This document shows, piece by piece, positions 1 to 14,310 of a stretch of DNA of 64,000 nt. Both the position numbers and the translations under genes were made by a program. Source of the DNA: Pterois miles (Eukaryota > Chordata > Actinopteri > Perciformes > Scorpaenidae); NCBI GenBank assembly GCA_947000775.1, contig CAMQGK010000110.1:20506001-20570000 (forward strand), given 5' to 3'. Numbering within the stretch: the stretch's first letter is position 1; each line of letters opens with the position of its first letter. A model generated the notes under the pieces. It searched no databases. It was given only the letters and a program-made list of their open reading frames with translations, and had not been told where the DNA came from.

Positions 1-79
1 GTCTGTATCAACACTCCCTCAGATTCAAAGGTCCCACTTTGTTGAAAGTGAGATTTCCATGTATTTTTTTTTATTATAA

Positions 80-453
80 AGCAGGTCAAGGTAATATAAA
101 TACTGTGAAAGTATCAAAATGCTCAGTCCACGGACAAATACACACAGATCATATTCAGAAACTGAACCTTTAAACGAGCCTTTGGGACTTTAAGAAAAGT
201 GTAACTAAACGCCTTGTAGATGACCCACCCACTGAGTCCCTGGCTACAGTGATGCTGCAAAGACAACAACACAGCAGATGCAGAAGACCTATCAGAGTTT
301 TATCAGAAGGCGCTAAAGTGTGAATGCAGGTATATTCAGACAGACAGTATGAGAAAGATAATGTGGTTTTTGAACATTAAAGCATATAAAACATGCTCTG
401 GTAGAAACCCCAAAAAACAAGTATGATCCTACACATCAGCGTAATATGTCCCT
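80..453. repeat. Dispersed short element, copy 1
   Basis: This stretch resembles 44340-44794 over most of its length. Shared blocks include gtgaaa-tatcaaaatgctca, atattcagaaactg, aggtatattcagacagac and acattaaagcat. It looks like a non-autonomous DNA-transposon family of fish genomes that ends near a gtaatatgtccc motif. The exact ends and family are not resolved. Confidence 0.6.
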
Positions 454-782
454 GAGAGCTGAGAGCACTGCATTTGTCTGTTTAGCTGTATTTATACCTT
501 TCTATAAATGTTTACAGTCGTATATCTCACATTGTCTTCTCTGATTGACGTGATTGTCTTTTTAAGGTATCTATCCTCTAGTAGACACTGCATATTCGTT
601 GACGGGGAATTCAACACCAAAGCTGAAATAGACTTCAAGGACATTGAGACACCTGTCTGGACCTTAGGAATGGCTGGATGTTTGTATTTTTCCAGCACAG
701 TCCCCTTTAAATTCTGGATTTACAATAAGGGAAGTCCTTACAGAAGCCATGGCGCCGTACTGCTCAGCTTCACACAATTTTA
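454..782. other. No recognised feature
   Basis: AT-rich single-copy-looking DNA. Short open frames on both strands (for example 508-783) show no domain, no splice context and no similarity I recognise. Confidence 0.5.
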
Positions 783-1026
783 GGGCTACAAATAACGTTT
801 ATTTTCATTGTCAATTAATCTGTCGATTAGTTATTTGGGCTATAAAATGTCAGAAAATGATGAAAAAAGTTGATCAGTGTTTCCGAAAGCCCAAGATGAC
901 ATCCTCAGATGTCTTGTTTTGTTCACAACTCAAAGATATTTAGTTTAGATTCGATTTTCGTATAAATTATCAATATAGTTGCAGATTAATTTAATCGTTG
1001 ACAACTAATCAATTAATTATTGCTCA
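783..1026. repeat. Short inverted-repeat element (MITE-like)
   Basis: It begins gggctacaaataac and ends with a degenerate inverted copy (gttgacaactaatcaattaa). The inner blocks ataaaatgtcagaaaatg and gatcagtgtttcc are typical of a very abundant fish MITE. A related fragment lies at 33884-34100. Confidence 0.6.
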
Positions 1027-3217
1027 TACCAGTTAACCCACCAAGCAGTAACCGGTCACTCTGGAGTGTACTTTCAATAGTGGCACAAAAGGAGCATATA
1101 CAAGCTCAAGAGGATCACCAGTCAAGATTGAAACAGAGGAAGTGTATTAACCATCTTTAAAGTCTATTGAGGGTTAGTGTTTGATACTAGCTCAGATAAA
1201 CAGAGTATTTTCTGTGTATGCTACCCGAGAGTATGTTGCTTATCAAAACAGCATAGAGCTAAAGTACACAAGTGGTTGATACAGAGTGGACGAAACCAAA
1301 GCTGAAAGGTTGGGCAAAGAAACTCCAATGGGACGTTCATGTTGCTGTGTGTCTGCTGGATATGTAAGCAAGCAACTGTTTACACACAGTTTAACCCTGA
1401 TGCATTCTTCTTTACTTCTCTCCTCCAGTGATGCAGCTATTTCTTATGCCTCCCTGTGCAGGGCTTAATGTACCTTTGGTTTTCTTTGCTTTCAAAATGC
1501 TGCTTTTCTCCTTCACATTCACGGACAGGTCTGTGCAGCCAGGTCGTGTTTCTAAACTATTCGAAGCAGACTGTTTCAGCTTTTTGAAGCGCTTGATATT
1601 TTCATGCAAGCGCCTTTGTTTTTATGCATTCTTTAGTCTTTTCATCACTAAAAGCCTTACTGATATTGATATTTGCTTTAGTTATCAGTTTTTTAACCTT
1701 TTATTTCCTGTAGGTCAAAAAAGGTTGATGCTTCTGTTACCAAATGTCCTGCCCTGAGCCCATTGTACTGTTTTTGTGTTTTACTGCATGGTGCAATCTT
1801 CACCCTGAAGCAGTGTAAGTGAGTACAGAGAATTGATGCTTGAATAAATGAATGGGTGGTTAGATGGAGTGATGTAGATGAACTCATCTGCTGTATAAAA
1901 TCAGTTGTGCTTAAAATAACGGCAGTACATCATGGTAGTATAGTAGTTAAAACAAGCTGATAAAATCTGGTATAGCTACTGCATAAATGCAAGTATCTAC
2001 CAGTAACCATGAGCATCATGCTGAGCTTTTAGTCATGTCTATATCAGACCTCACAAGAATCACTGGGACCTCATTTACATCTGGAAGCCTCAGTTTCCAT
2101 TTTTGATCTCCCTCCACCATTAGGAAGTGACCTAATTTTTCAATAACATGAATTTCTTGGGTGTCATTATGATCATTTATAGTTTCATATATGGAAATCA
2201 CCTACCTATTACTCACACGGTGCACACACGCTGTGAAGGGCCAGGTGCCAGGTGGAGGGGTGGGTAATTGTGGCATGAGTTGATAACCAGTGGACATGAC
2301 TGTATGTTTTCCTCTTCAGAAGTCAACAGCGCGTAGCAGCGTTCCACTAATAGGGAGAGTGGCTCTGCATATACGCAATGTGTTGCTGTGCAGGAGAGAA
2401 CCATTCTGCCACTGTCTCTGTCTATGTGTGTGTGTGTGTCCTGATACTGTCTGTGTGCATGAGTTTGTACATTTATGTATGCATGGTTGTGCGTCTGCGT
2501 ACATATGTGTGTTCGTTCATGCATGCTCGCGTATCCAGCGTGTACGCATTTGTATGTGTGACAATAATATTGGGGTCTGCTGACAGGTAGAAGATGAGGT
2601 CGAGATTGAGAGAGAAATGGAGAGATGGGAGGAAGAGGAAGGGTGAAGATGAAGTGAAGAGAGAGGGACACGGCATGAAGAAAAAAGAGCAGCGGAGAGA
2701 GTGATGGAGAGAGTGAAAGACAGAGGAGTACTCTCCAGAGAGATGCACATGGGGACCAAAGACACATTCTGCCACCATAAGCATGTTTAAATTTTGAACA
2801 GGCACTTAAGAGGGACAGCACAGAAATGCATATTTCTCAAAGAGGTTTCGGAGCAGGCACTTGTGGGTAAAGCAGTGATTTTTTTTTTTTTTGTGTGTGT
2901 GTGCGTATAAGATGGAAAGAGGTGTTTTTAAAAGAGAGCAGAAAAAGAGGAGAGAAGAGTTAGAGTGGAGGAAGGGAGGGAGCAGAGAGATGCAGGCTTT
3001 CTTAATGGAGGTTTTTGCTTCACTAATTTTAGGGCCCATTTAACAGAGTGTGCTCCTCTCTCCTCTCCCACTGTCTCTGCCTCCCTCGTCCCCCACCCAC
3101 CCCTCCATGTCACCCTCTCGTCTCTTTCCCTGCATCTCCAGTTAATTTAATGAAGGGTTGCCCGATTGCTTTTAGCATTAATATTCCAATACCAAGTGAT
3201 GTAAATAATGAATGCTA

Positions 3218-3221
<4 letters not shown>
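1027..3221. other. Noncoding, purine-rich and GT-rich patches
   Basis: No gene recognised. Between about 2590 and 3000 the + strand is strongly purine-rich (GA repeats); 2425-2570 is rich in degenerate TG steps. The open frames here come from this low-complexity composition. Confidence 0.5.
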
Positions 3222-3297
<76 letters not shown>

Positions 3298-3311
3298 GGG
3301 GGGGGGGGGGG
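3222..3311. repeat. (CT)n microsatellite followed by a 15-base G run
   Basis: About 74 bases of uninterrupted CT end in tcaggggg with 15 consecutive G on the same strand. One strand therefore changes abruptly from pure pyrimidine-alternating to G-only. Confidence 0.95.
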
Positions 3312-5626
<2,315 letters not shown>

Positions 5627-5627
<1 letters not shown>

Positions 5628-6251
5628 CCACTAACCACTTAAATCTCCTTCTCTTACAATACTGCCACATCACACACACACACACACACCCAAGCCACAC
5701 TACAACCACTTTGGTGTTTCTGCAACCAAAGCCATTTCTGAGGAGTTTCCTTGAGTACTTGAGCGGGAAAACACATTAAAGTTTAACTGGAGGAGGAGAG
5801 AAAGGAAGAATGAATGAAAGAAAGGGGACATCAGAGTACTGTCGCACACGCTATTCTCCCCCCAGTACTCTCAGTCACAATGTTGGGCTCCTTTTCTTTC
5901 CTTCCTGGATAATCAGAAAGGTTAAAGGCTGCAAGGGACATGCAAGGCTGATGAAGAGGAAAGGGGAGGAGAAATTGGATTTGTAGAGGAGATGATCAGG
6001 TATTTGAAAGAATATTGATTTCCATTAATAAGTTCATCACACTACTGATGAATCATTCTCATGCAGATTTCACACCACTGAGTAGGATGACCAATTGACA
6101 ATGATCAGTTTTGATACTGAAAACAGCCCACTGCACAGCACTGAATACTTGCAAGTAAAAATGACATGTCCACCAATCTCTCCCATTCGGTAGTGGATTT
6201 CCCCTTTCCTGCCAAATAGTGAATGTCAAAGGGTGCAGAAACAAAAACAAA
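5627..6251. other. Noncoding
   Basis: No gene or defined element recognised. A second short CA run lies at about 5672-5688. Confidence 0.5.
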
Positions 6252-6272
6252 GGGGGGGGGGGGGGGGGGGGG
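6252..6272. repeat. 21-base poly-G run
   Basis: An uninterrupted run of 21 G on the + strand, followed by further G-rich blocks at about 6399-6421 (gggggg, ggagg, and a run of about ten G). It is likely to form G-quadruplexes and to be prone to length error in assemblies. Confidence 0.9.
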
Positions 6273-6421
6273 CAGATGGGGGAGCTGGCAAGCACGTGGC
6301 ACACTTTGCATGGGAGTGTGCATATGTGTGTGACACACAATAGTGGTAATTATCTTAGCCGTTGAGTGCACAGAGGGCTTGGCAGTATAGGGTATGATGG
6401 GGGGACGGAGGGGGGGGGGGG

Positions 6422-9400
6422 TGGACAGGCAGTCAAACAGTAATATAATCATAGTCCTTTGTGTGAGTGAGAGCAGAGGGCAGCTCCGTGTCAGCTGTTA
6501 TTGAGTGCTTATCCCCTAACGGCCTTCCCTACACACACACACACAACCTATAGCCATGTCCATAAAATTGTGCCATTCATACATTCATGCTCAGCCACTT
6601 CACACATCAGTTCCTCGCAAATCCATCAGTCACAGTTGAACAATGTGCACTATTTAAACCAAACATTATGCCTAATCTGACATACAGTGAAGGGTTCCTT
6701 GTGGTTGCGACAGGTGACAGTTTGAATCCGCTAATACAAAGCTTAATTGCTATGGTAACTAGTGTTAATGTTAGAGTTGTCTTAACTACACGCGACACAA
6801 GCTTTGTTCATTCATCAGTTGTTCTTATGTTACCTACTGTACTTGCAGTCTAAAATCTGTAGTGTTTGTGTAGAAACCAACATCTCTGATATTAACCTGA
6901 TCTCAGGGAAGGCATATAAATTGCACGACATTACAAGGATCTTCTGCTTGTCATGAGAATGCATTTTAGTCTTTTTGCATGTCATTTGTACGCCTATTTT
7001 GTCGTGTTGTTTTTACACCACGCAGCAAATTTACAGTAATGGCAGCAGTTAGGTTTAGACAACTAAACCGTTTAGTTAGGTTTAGGACAAATATCATGGT
7101 TGGGCTTAAAATAAGTATGTAAACTAAGTAAAATTGTAGAGAAACAATGTAACAGAAGTACAGAAAACTTAGCACAAACATTACGAAAACACACATCACA
7201 AACGTCACTAAAATAACTTCAGACTATCACAACACTTTGGGACATAAACACCGGTCTCAAATACCTGTCTCCTGGTTAAAATTCCTGTATTTATTTGACC
7301 CACCTACCATAAGCAGTCTCTCTCACTTTTTATTTTACATCGCTAGCTAGCCCATTTACGTAGATGTGTTTACATTGCAGTCAGTAGAGACTACATGGCG
7401 AACAAATGACATGCCAACAGCAAGACAGGCATTTTTACTACACACAAAATGACTGGTGAACTACTGTGTCATTCATACACCATTTAGTGAGATCAAGCTG
7501 CTAAAAGTGCATGTGTATGTATGTTTACTTGTACTTATTATACTTTGGGGACATAGGTCACACACTTACATTAGAAGGATTCACCTCCCATTTGAGGACA
7601 CAATGCTGGTCCCCACAAAGTAGTGGTTTTTGGTTATGGTTAGGATTATCTTTAGACATGTAGTGGTTATAATTAAGAGTGTCTCCGTGTACAGTATTTT
7701 TGCTCTATAGTGTATTTTAAACAGTTGGTTGATAGCTGTTAGTCTATTGAAAGAAAGCTCAAAACATTTTTGAAATTTTGAAAACTGATAACTCTAATTT
7801 CGTTGAATGCAATACAATGACAATAAAGCCGATTCTGATTCTTTATTTTTGAAGCCCACGTTTATTTGGACCGCACAGCCAATGTACTGACTGTTCAGAC
7901 ATTAGCTGTAGCTTGCTAGCAATCTTGGGGCCCATCGGGCAAGGTAATATATTTCTGAGGTTCTGGTGTAGCCAGTGGATATCTGGGCCAAGACATCCTC
8001 TTCTGTGTGCAGGTCATTGTTTTCAGTCCGATTAGAGTCAGATTCACTTCGATTGAAGTTGAGAGTCAACGTGTTCGACCAGATTGTTTCTCAAGCAGCC
8101 AGTTTACAAATTTTAAACCAATAAAAAGCAAAATTATTGTCAGACAATAGCCGGTGGGTTGCAAAATCGCATTTTGGCCATTGAGTTCCAGCTCTTTTGC
8201 TCACCACACGGGCTGTTTACCTGCATTCAAATAAAGCCTGCCAGAACATGACTGGTCAGTACTTGGAAGACTACAAACGGAAACCAGAACACCTCCGATG
8301 CCAAAACCTCGTCCCCGTTGCCTCCAGATTCTACATGTCAATGCAGAATCTCTTGATAGAGATCATTTAATGTACTCGCTCATCATGTGCGTGATTTCCC
8401 CCCAGTTTCTCTCCGTTTCCCACTTGTTTCTACATATTTACATGTTTTTTTGCAATGATCATTTATTTATTTATTGATTTTTTTTTACCTCACTTTACAC
8501 CTTATGTCCACAGTAAATCAGAGTCTGTACACGCAGAGTTGTGTCTGCAGTCAAGCCACGCTATTAAATCTTCTAAAACACATCTTTAGGACTTTTATCT
8601 ATTTTGTATAATTATGTATGAAATATACTTGCTTTTTGTATTGTTGTTTCTTTGGGCTCTTTGAGACTAAATAGATTATACATCAAATCAAATAATAAAA
8701 AAATATAATAGTTATAAGTTTGATAAATTAAGATTTAAATGAATAAGTATCCCATAAAAAAAATCTTCCTGTAATTCCTTTTTTTTTTTTTTTTTGCAAA
8801 ATCCAGAGAGCAAAGATGTAGACAGACGGGACCAGTGTGTGACGAGAGTCACTTGAGCCTGGAACATCAAAGGTAGTGTAGTGAGGGGTTAAGCACATAG
8901 TGTAGTATGGAAACCTGTTTAGGACTCATAAATAATTCTCTGGCCTGGTCTTGATCACTCAGCCCTGAGGAAATCCCATGGCTGACCAGAGAAAATACTC
9001 AGGGCACATCTTAGACTTGACCTTCTACTGTATCCCCCCCACACAAAACACACTGAAGCCTCCGTAGACATCTCTCTTTCAACATGGCCTCTTTCTGTCT
9101 CTTGACCCTCGCTTGCTCTCTCCGTCTCTCTCAGCTCTGCAGGGATCGGCTCAGCTTCTACACATCCTCGATGATAAATAAATGTTTCGCTTTGTCTCCT
9201 CATCAATAATGCAGCCATACTTTAAGTGCTGCTATGGGGCTTATATTCTTTGTCTCTTTTTTCTCTCTGTTGTTCCCCCTCTCATTTCTTTCCTCACCTC
9301 AATCCCTCCATCTGACAGCGGGGAAGAGACAGAGAGGGGAAACATAGAAAAGCACTCAGAATCTCGTCCAGTCTTTCAGAGTCTACCTGTGGCTTTGTGA

Positions 9401-9749
9401 GAGAGTAGCATGGGTTTACCTGAGCAACAGGAGACAGCAGAAGACAGGAGATTAAAACAGATTCAGCTTTCAGAAGAATTTTTGATAATTATTACAAATT
9501 GCATTAGTGAAAAAAGAAGTTATTCATGCATACAGTATGTTGACTGGTAAGGTCAGCATAGCAGTGTTAGGGCTGCTGCTTTATTCAATGTTCGGGGTTT
9601 AAAGCTTTTAGAAAACTATAGTTTTGATATCCATTTACATTAGTAGCAAACAAATATTCTTTGGCTATAGCTAACCATACTGGCTGTCACCAGTAGCAAG
9701 CACAGTGAATTGTTTGTTTTATATTGCATTATTCACGCGGCCTTATTAT
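6422..9749. other. Noncoding, with scattered repeat relics
   Basis: No gene recognised. Around 7540-7690 there is a block with ggtccccac motifs resembling a common fish repeat. Around 7805-7845 the string caatacaatgacaataaag followed by repeated gattct looks like the 3' tail of a retroposon. 8780-8797 is a poly-T run. Confidence 0.45.
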
Positions 9750-10012
9750 GCTGTGTTTACACCACAAGCGACACAATAACAGGCTGCAAGTAATTTTCAA
9801 TGGAAGCCAGTGCCAAGATGCTACAAATTTATGGACGACGATGCTCCAATGACACAATGAAACGTCAACCAATCTTGTTATTTTTGTTCTTATTTCACCC
9901 TGATCCGTTCTGTCTTAAAATGGCATTAGCTTGAGCAACACTTCTAATGATGACAATGTAGGTAGTCACGCTTGGCCATTGTGTTGCTTTTGTTTGTAGT
10001 GTGAACACAGCT
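9750..10012. repeat. Short inverted-repeat element (MITE-like)
   Basis: The left end gctgtgtttacaccacaagc is matched in inverted form by the right end ending gtagtgtgaacacagct, giving imperfect terminal inverted repeats of about 25-30 bases around a 260-base element with no coding capacity. Confidence 0.6.
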
Positions 10013-10367
10013 TTAAAGGAACAGTGAGTACATTTTTTTTGAGTCATACAGAAAAAAAAAATGCCTCTTATGACTCACTAGAAGTGTCTGGCAGTGTCTG
10101 TATCTGTAGGCCCTGCCCTCTGCCTGTATTTTCTTATTTTGCTATGTTTGGGACGCTGCTGGGGGTCAATCTTTGAAATCGTACTGGCCAAGTGCCAGTT
10201 TGTAAGCATGCATAAGCCATGAAATGGCTTGAATTGAATTATGTGTTTTCCTTTATTTGTAAATTTTATGTTTTATGCCAACAAAAATTGGGAAATTTTT
10301 CAGAATGATTTGATATGCATGTAAATGCTTTTCCCTGAACACATAAACCTAATATAAGATGGGAGTG

Positions 10368-11019
10368 TTAAAACTGCAGTGGGTAGAAATGAAGCAAATA
10401 TGATTAAAAGAAGTAATCTTTATAAAACGGTCACTACATCCTGACCATGTGGCATGAGATTGGTAATCTGAAAAAAATCATGTGCTTCGGCGTCCTCTGG
10501 TGCTCCTAATGGCTTCTGCAGGATTTCACAGACCGGAGGAAAACAGCCAATCAGAGGTGATCTGCAATCTGCCATCCAGCTGCCATCTATGAGAGCTACG
10601 AGTCAGTCACTCGCAAACTCCAATCAAACGGTCAAACTAGGCAGCACTGATCAAAGATGAATCAATACTCTGCTACTGTAATGACTATTTTTCGCCTCAC
10701 ATGTTTTCAGAAACATCTTGTCGTTACTGTTTATCTGTAAAATGAGTTTATGACCAGGCAGCCATGTTGGGCTCAGTTGAGAAAATACCAAGCACCGCCC
10801 ACCAGCTGGAGCACAGCTACTAGGAACGCCCTCTCTGAAATGACCTGTGATTGGTCAAAGTCTTCTGTCATGGGTTAGATTTAAGGCCTGAAAACAGAGC
10901 CATGAGGGGGTGCCGAAGTCTAGTTTTGTCTCAGAGCACTTGAATTACAGTATGCTGAAAGGTTATTGTGACATTTTTGCCCAGTGATGCCAAAAATATT
11001 CTGCCTACTGCCAATTTAA
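10368..11019. repeat. MITE with TTAA flanks
   Basis: Flanked by ttaa at 10368-10371 and 11016-11019. The inner ends actgcagtgggtagaa and ttctgcctactgccaat are inverted copies with a few mismatches. The right third recurs at about 41159-41358. TTAA duplication fits piggyBac-type insertion, but the ends do not start with CCC, so the superfamily is tentative. Confidence 0.65.
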
Positions 11020-12375
11020 TACTTGTATTTAGACAAAAATCATAAAAGTTACATTATTGTTTGGACGTCCTGATCTTTTTCCCTCACACGTCATAATCTT
11101 GTCTTCAAAAGAAGCAGCCTTCATCTCTAGCTCTCACCATCGCAGAGGATAATAATTTATAGACTCAAGCAAGTACTAACTTGTCCATACATCGAGTATG
11201 CTGCCATTGACCTTAAGGATTCCCCTGACTGTCTAGACAGCAGGGCGCTTACCTTGATTCTTCTTCAGACACTGACAGACTGTTCTTTATGTCCACCAAT
11301 GCCTTTAAGATCTCATGTACAGTATGTTGGTGATGTTCCCATTTCAGTCAAGCAGCTGAGTTGCCCTGGCAACAAAATTATTATATGAACTACCTCACAT
11401 CCCCTTCTCCCTTCTTTCATTATAACTTCATTCACAGTACATATTTATACCATATATTTCCATAACATTTTCTCTGATTGCTCTGTGATCACAGTACTGT
11501 TGAAGCTGCTTTTCCTCATACTGATCTAGGTATTGACGTTTATTCAGTTGTTGCACTCTGCTACACAGCTACATGTCTAAAGAGTGATTGCTCTTTGTGA
11601 AATTTCCATATAAGACAGTAATTAGACTGTTTGACTAAAGGTAGTAGTCAAAAGAAAAGGAGCAAAGAAAGTGATGGCTTTTGCAGCATAAAAGAATCAC
11701 CTTGATACTGCAGTGATACCACCGTGACATATCTGTGTAACGCGCCTCGTTGAATGCGTGTGGGTATAAACGCTTCTATGCATATGCAAATGTATTATGT
11801 GCTTGTGTGTTTATATGTGTGAGTCTGCCACACTGTCCGAGTGAGAGGGGACACACTTGTGTCTTTTGAAACTTCTCACTTCAGCATTACTCCTTCAGCA
11901 CAAGTTTTTGAAAGCCAGAGCAAATTTAAATTCTTATTATAGTACATTGAGCAAATCAGAAGGCCACCTTTTATTTCCCAGTTTTGAATGATCAATTCCC
12001 ACTGCAGCCCTTGTTGTCCTACTCTTGGTGCAAGGAGGGAGTAGAGACAGTACAGTGTAGCTAGAAGAAACTGAATGTATTGCTCGTAATGGAACAAGGA
12101 TTTGATCCCTCAACAGCTTCCCACTCATAAACACTGCTAATTGCATTAAGCAGAGCCAAGCAAGAAATGTTTCTGCTGAGAAGTGAACCCTGATAAGTGT
12201 TTTCTCCTGTCCCACCCTAATTTAGGCACACTATATGCCTGTTATGATATATCTGTGGAAAAATATAATTTTATTTAGGATTAGGGTTAGGGGTTTAATA
12301 GTACTTCATCAAATATAAATCCAGTAAAATCAAGTAAAAACAGGGAGGAGAGACAAAAGTTTTAATCTTTTATGC
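11020..12375. other. Noncoding
   Basis: No gene or element recognised. The open frames on the minus strand (for example 11937-12215) lack domains and splice context. Confidence 0.5.
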
Positions 12376-12551
12376 CACTGGTTTCCAGTGTGGGGATCTC
12401 CAAAGTTTTAACTGTACAATTTATCACTTGTTCTGTACTGTTATTGTTATGCATTGAATACAATATAAAATATCCGTAAATGTCACTTGTCGTTGTCAGT
12501 TTACTCAATGATAGAAAAGGAGCCCCTTAGGGAAAAGATTGGGAACCATTG
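12376..12551. repeat. Short deleted copy of a MITE also present at 63280-63900
   Basis: It starts cactggtttccagtg and ends gggaaccattg in inverted orientation. Its internal block with gttctgtactgttattg and gcattgaa matches the right part of the 620-base element at 63280-63900. It looks like an internally deleted or truncated sister copy. Confidence 0.6.
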
Positions 12552-14217
12552 ATTTATGCTTAGCGAATTAGGGGATATTGCGAAATGGGAGCCTGATCCA
12601 AATTGGAAGCGGTAACCAGAACCTACACCTGCTTAGGATGGGATAATATCTTTAATGCTGTACGTCATTTTATATGACAAAAGTTGTATAAACAGAGCTT
12701 TTAAATATTTTCTAAAAAGTTAGTAATACGTTGGTGTAGATATAAATAACCTGATCAAAAGCATATAAATCCATCTGATTTTTTTCATGGCAGGAAGAAA
12801 AGAAGCACAGATGAAAATAAGAAAATCAATGATGGCTAAATGCCATTTAAATGCTTCAGTTTCAGACTCCTGGTATTGAACATGTCGGCTCACCGTCACA
12901 CTGTCTTGTCTGACTGGAACACTTGAATAGAGCAGTCATCATTATTAGTAATGTGCTTTTTACTACTTAGAAAAGTCAAAATGTCTGCCTGTGAAGAAAG
13001 CCTAGGCCTCCGTCACACTGCAGCACAACATCCTCACACAACCGCAGCTATGAATGATACACAACGATACACCTGCAGCAAAATATCAGTCAGTTTACAA
13101 ATATTTAGAATCCCATTGTAGTATATTGTGATATTGCCCAAACCTACTTCTACTGTGTCTCTACTTCTATTTACTCTACGTGCATCCATTTTACTGCATG
13201 TCCTCTCTGATTACTGCAGGACAATACTGCACATAGATATGTGTGTGACAGTGTGTCTGCTAAATGCAACCTGACAGTATAAATGCCTAGAAGAGTGTGT
13301 CAGCATTTGGTAAAGCAAGCGACAATATCTGTGTGTCATTGTGGTCCATGAGTTTCTGGGTAAGGAGCTGCTGTGTATCTGATGTGATGTGCAGGGTATG
13401 CTGCGTGTCACAGCAAAACAGCTGTTCCTGCATAGAGCCGTTGGGCACCTGTGAGTGAGTGTGTTTGTGTTGTGTGTGTGTGTGTGTGTGTGTGTAGATG
13501 TGCAAGGGGCAGACTGCCTCGTATCACTGTCACTCACAGAGACAGAGAAAGACACTGATGTTGTTTCACACTGACACTTATCTGACGCCACTGTCCTTAA
13601 CTCTTACCCTGCTCCAGGCAGATATATGCGTTCTTGTGTGTCATACAGTCACATCACATCAAACCATGGCACCCAAACTCTGGCCTGAAGCCCATTCCTC
13701 TTCTCCACAACCATGTTTCAGTTCCCTCACTCCATTCCTCCTGTTTCTTTTCTGTCTCTCCTTTCCTGAACCCTTCAGCAGTCAGTAAAGATATAGAGGA
13801 GTAATGTCTACCTGAGCAGAGAATGAAGTCACTCTCCTTGTCTGTGCGCTGTAATCTGAGCTTCTCTGTGCTTTGTTTACCCAGCCGGTCCAGCCGTGCT
13901 TGCATGTTGGTGCATGTGAGTCTCTTTGTTAGACCCCACTGGCTAGCTAATCGCTGCCACTCTGCACTGCCCTCATATGGCGGTTATTGCCGATAACGCC
14001 GTCCCCAAGGCGTCGGCACGGAGCACCCTACATGCGGTTCCCCCCATGTTAACGCTGTTAGCTCTGTCAGTACTGTTGCCATTGTTTGCACTGATACCTG
14101 CCAGCTCAGCCGTTGCCATGTTGAGAGCTATGTGGAGGCAATTTCTCAATCATAGATATGCATTGAATTTCAAGTTTAGCCACTATGAAGTTGAAGGATT
14201 TTTTCCTGTTCGATCAT

Positions 14218-14219
<2 letters not shown>
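12552..14219. other. Noncoding
   Basis: No gene recognised. A short GT run lies at about 13463-13495. A GC-richer block at 13975-14130 may be an old repeat. Confidence 0.45.

Positions 14220-14309
<90 letters not shown>
14220..14309. repeat. (GT)n microsatellite
   Basis: About 90 bases of uninterrupted GT, followed by degenerate gtgtgagtgtg. Confidence 0.95.

Positions 14310-14310
<1 letters not shown>

Noticed and set aside
2213..2821. 202-codon open frame on the minus strand
   Set aside because: It arises from CT/GA-rich and TG-rich low-complexity sequence; the composition is Ser/Leu/His-biased with no domain.
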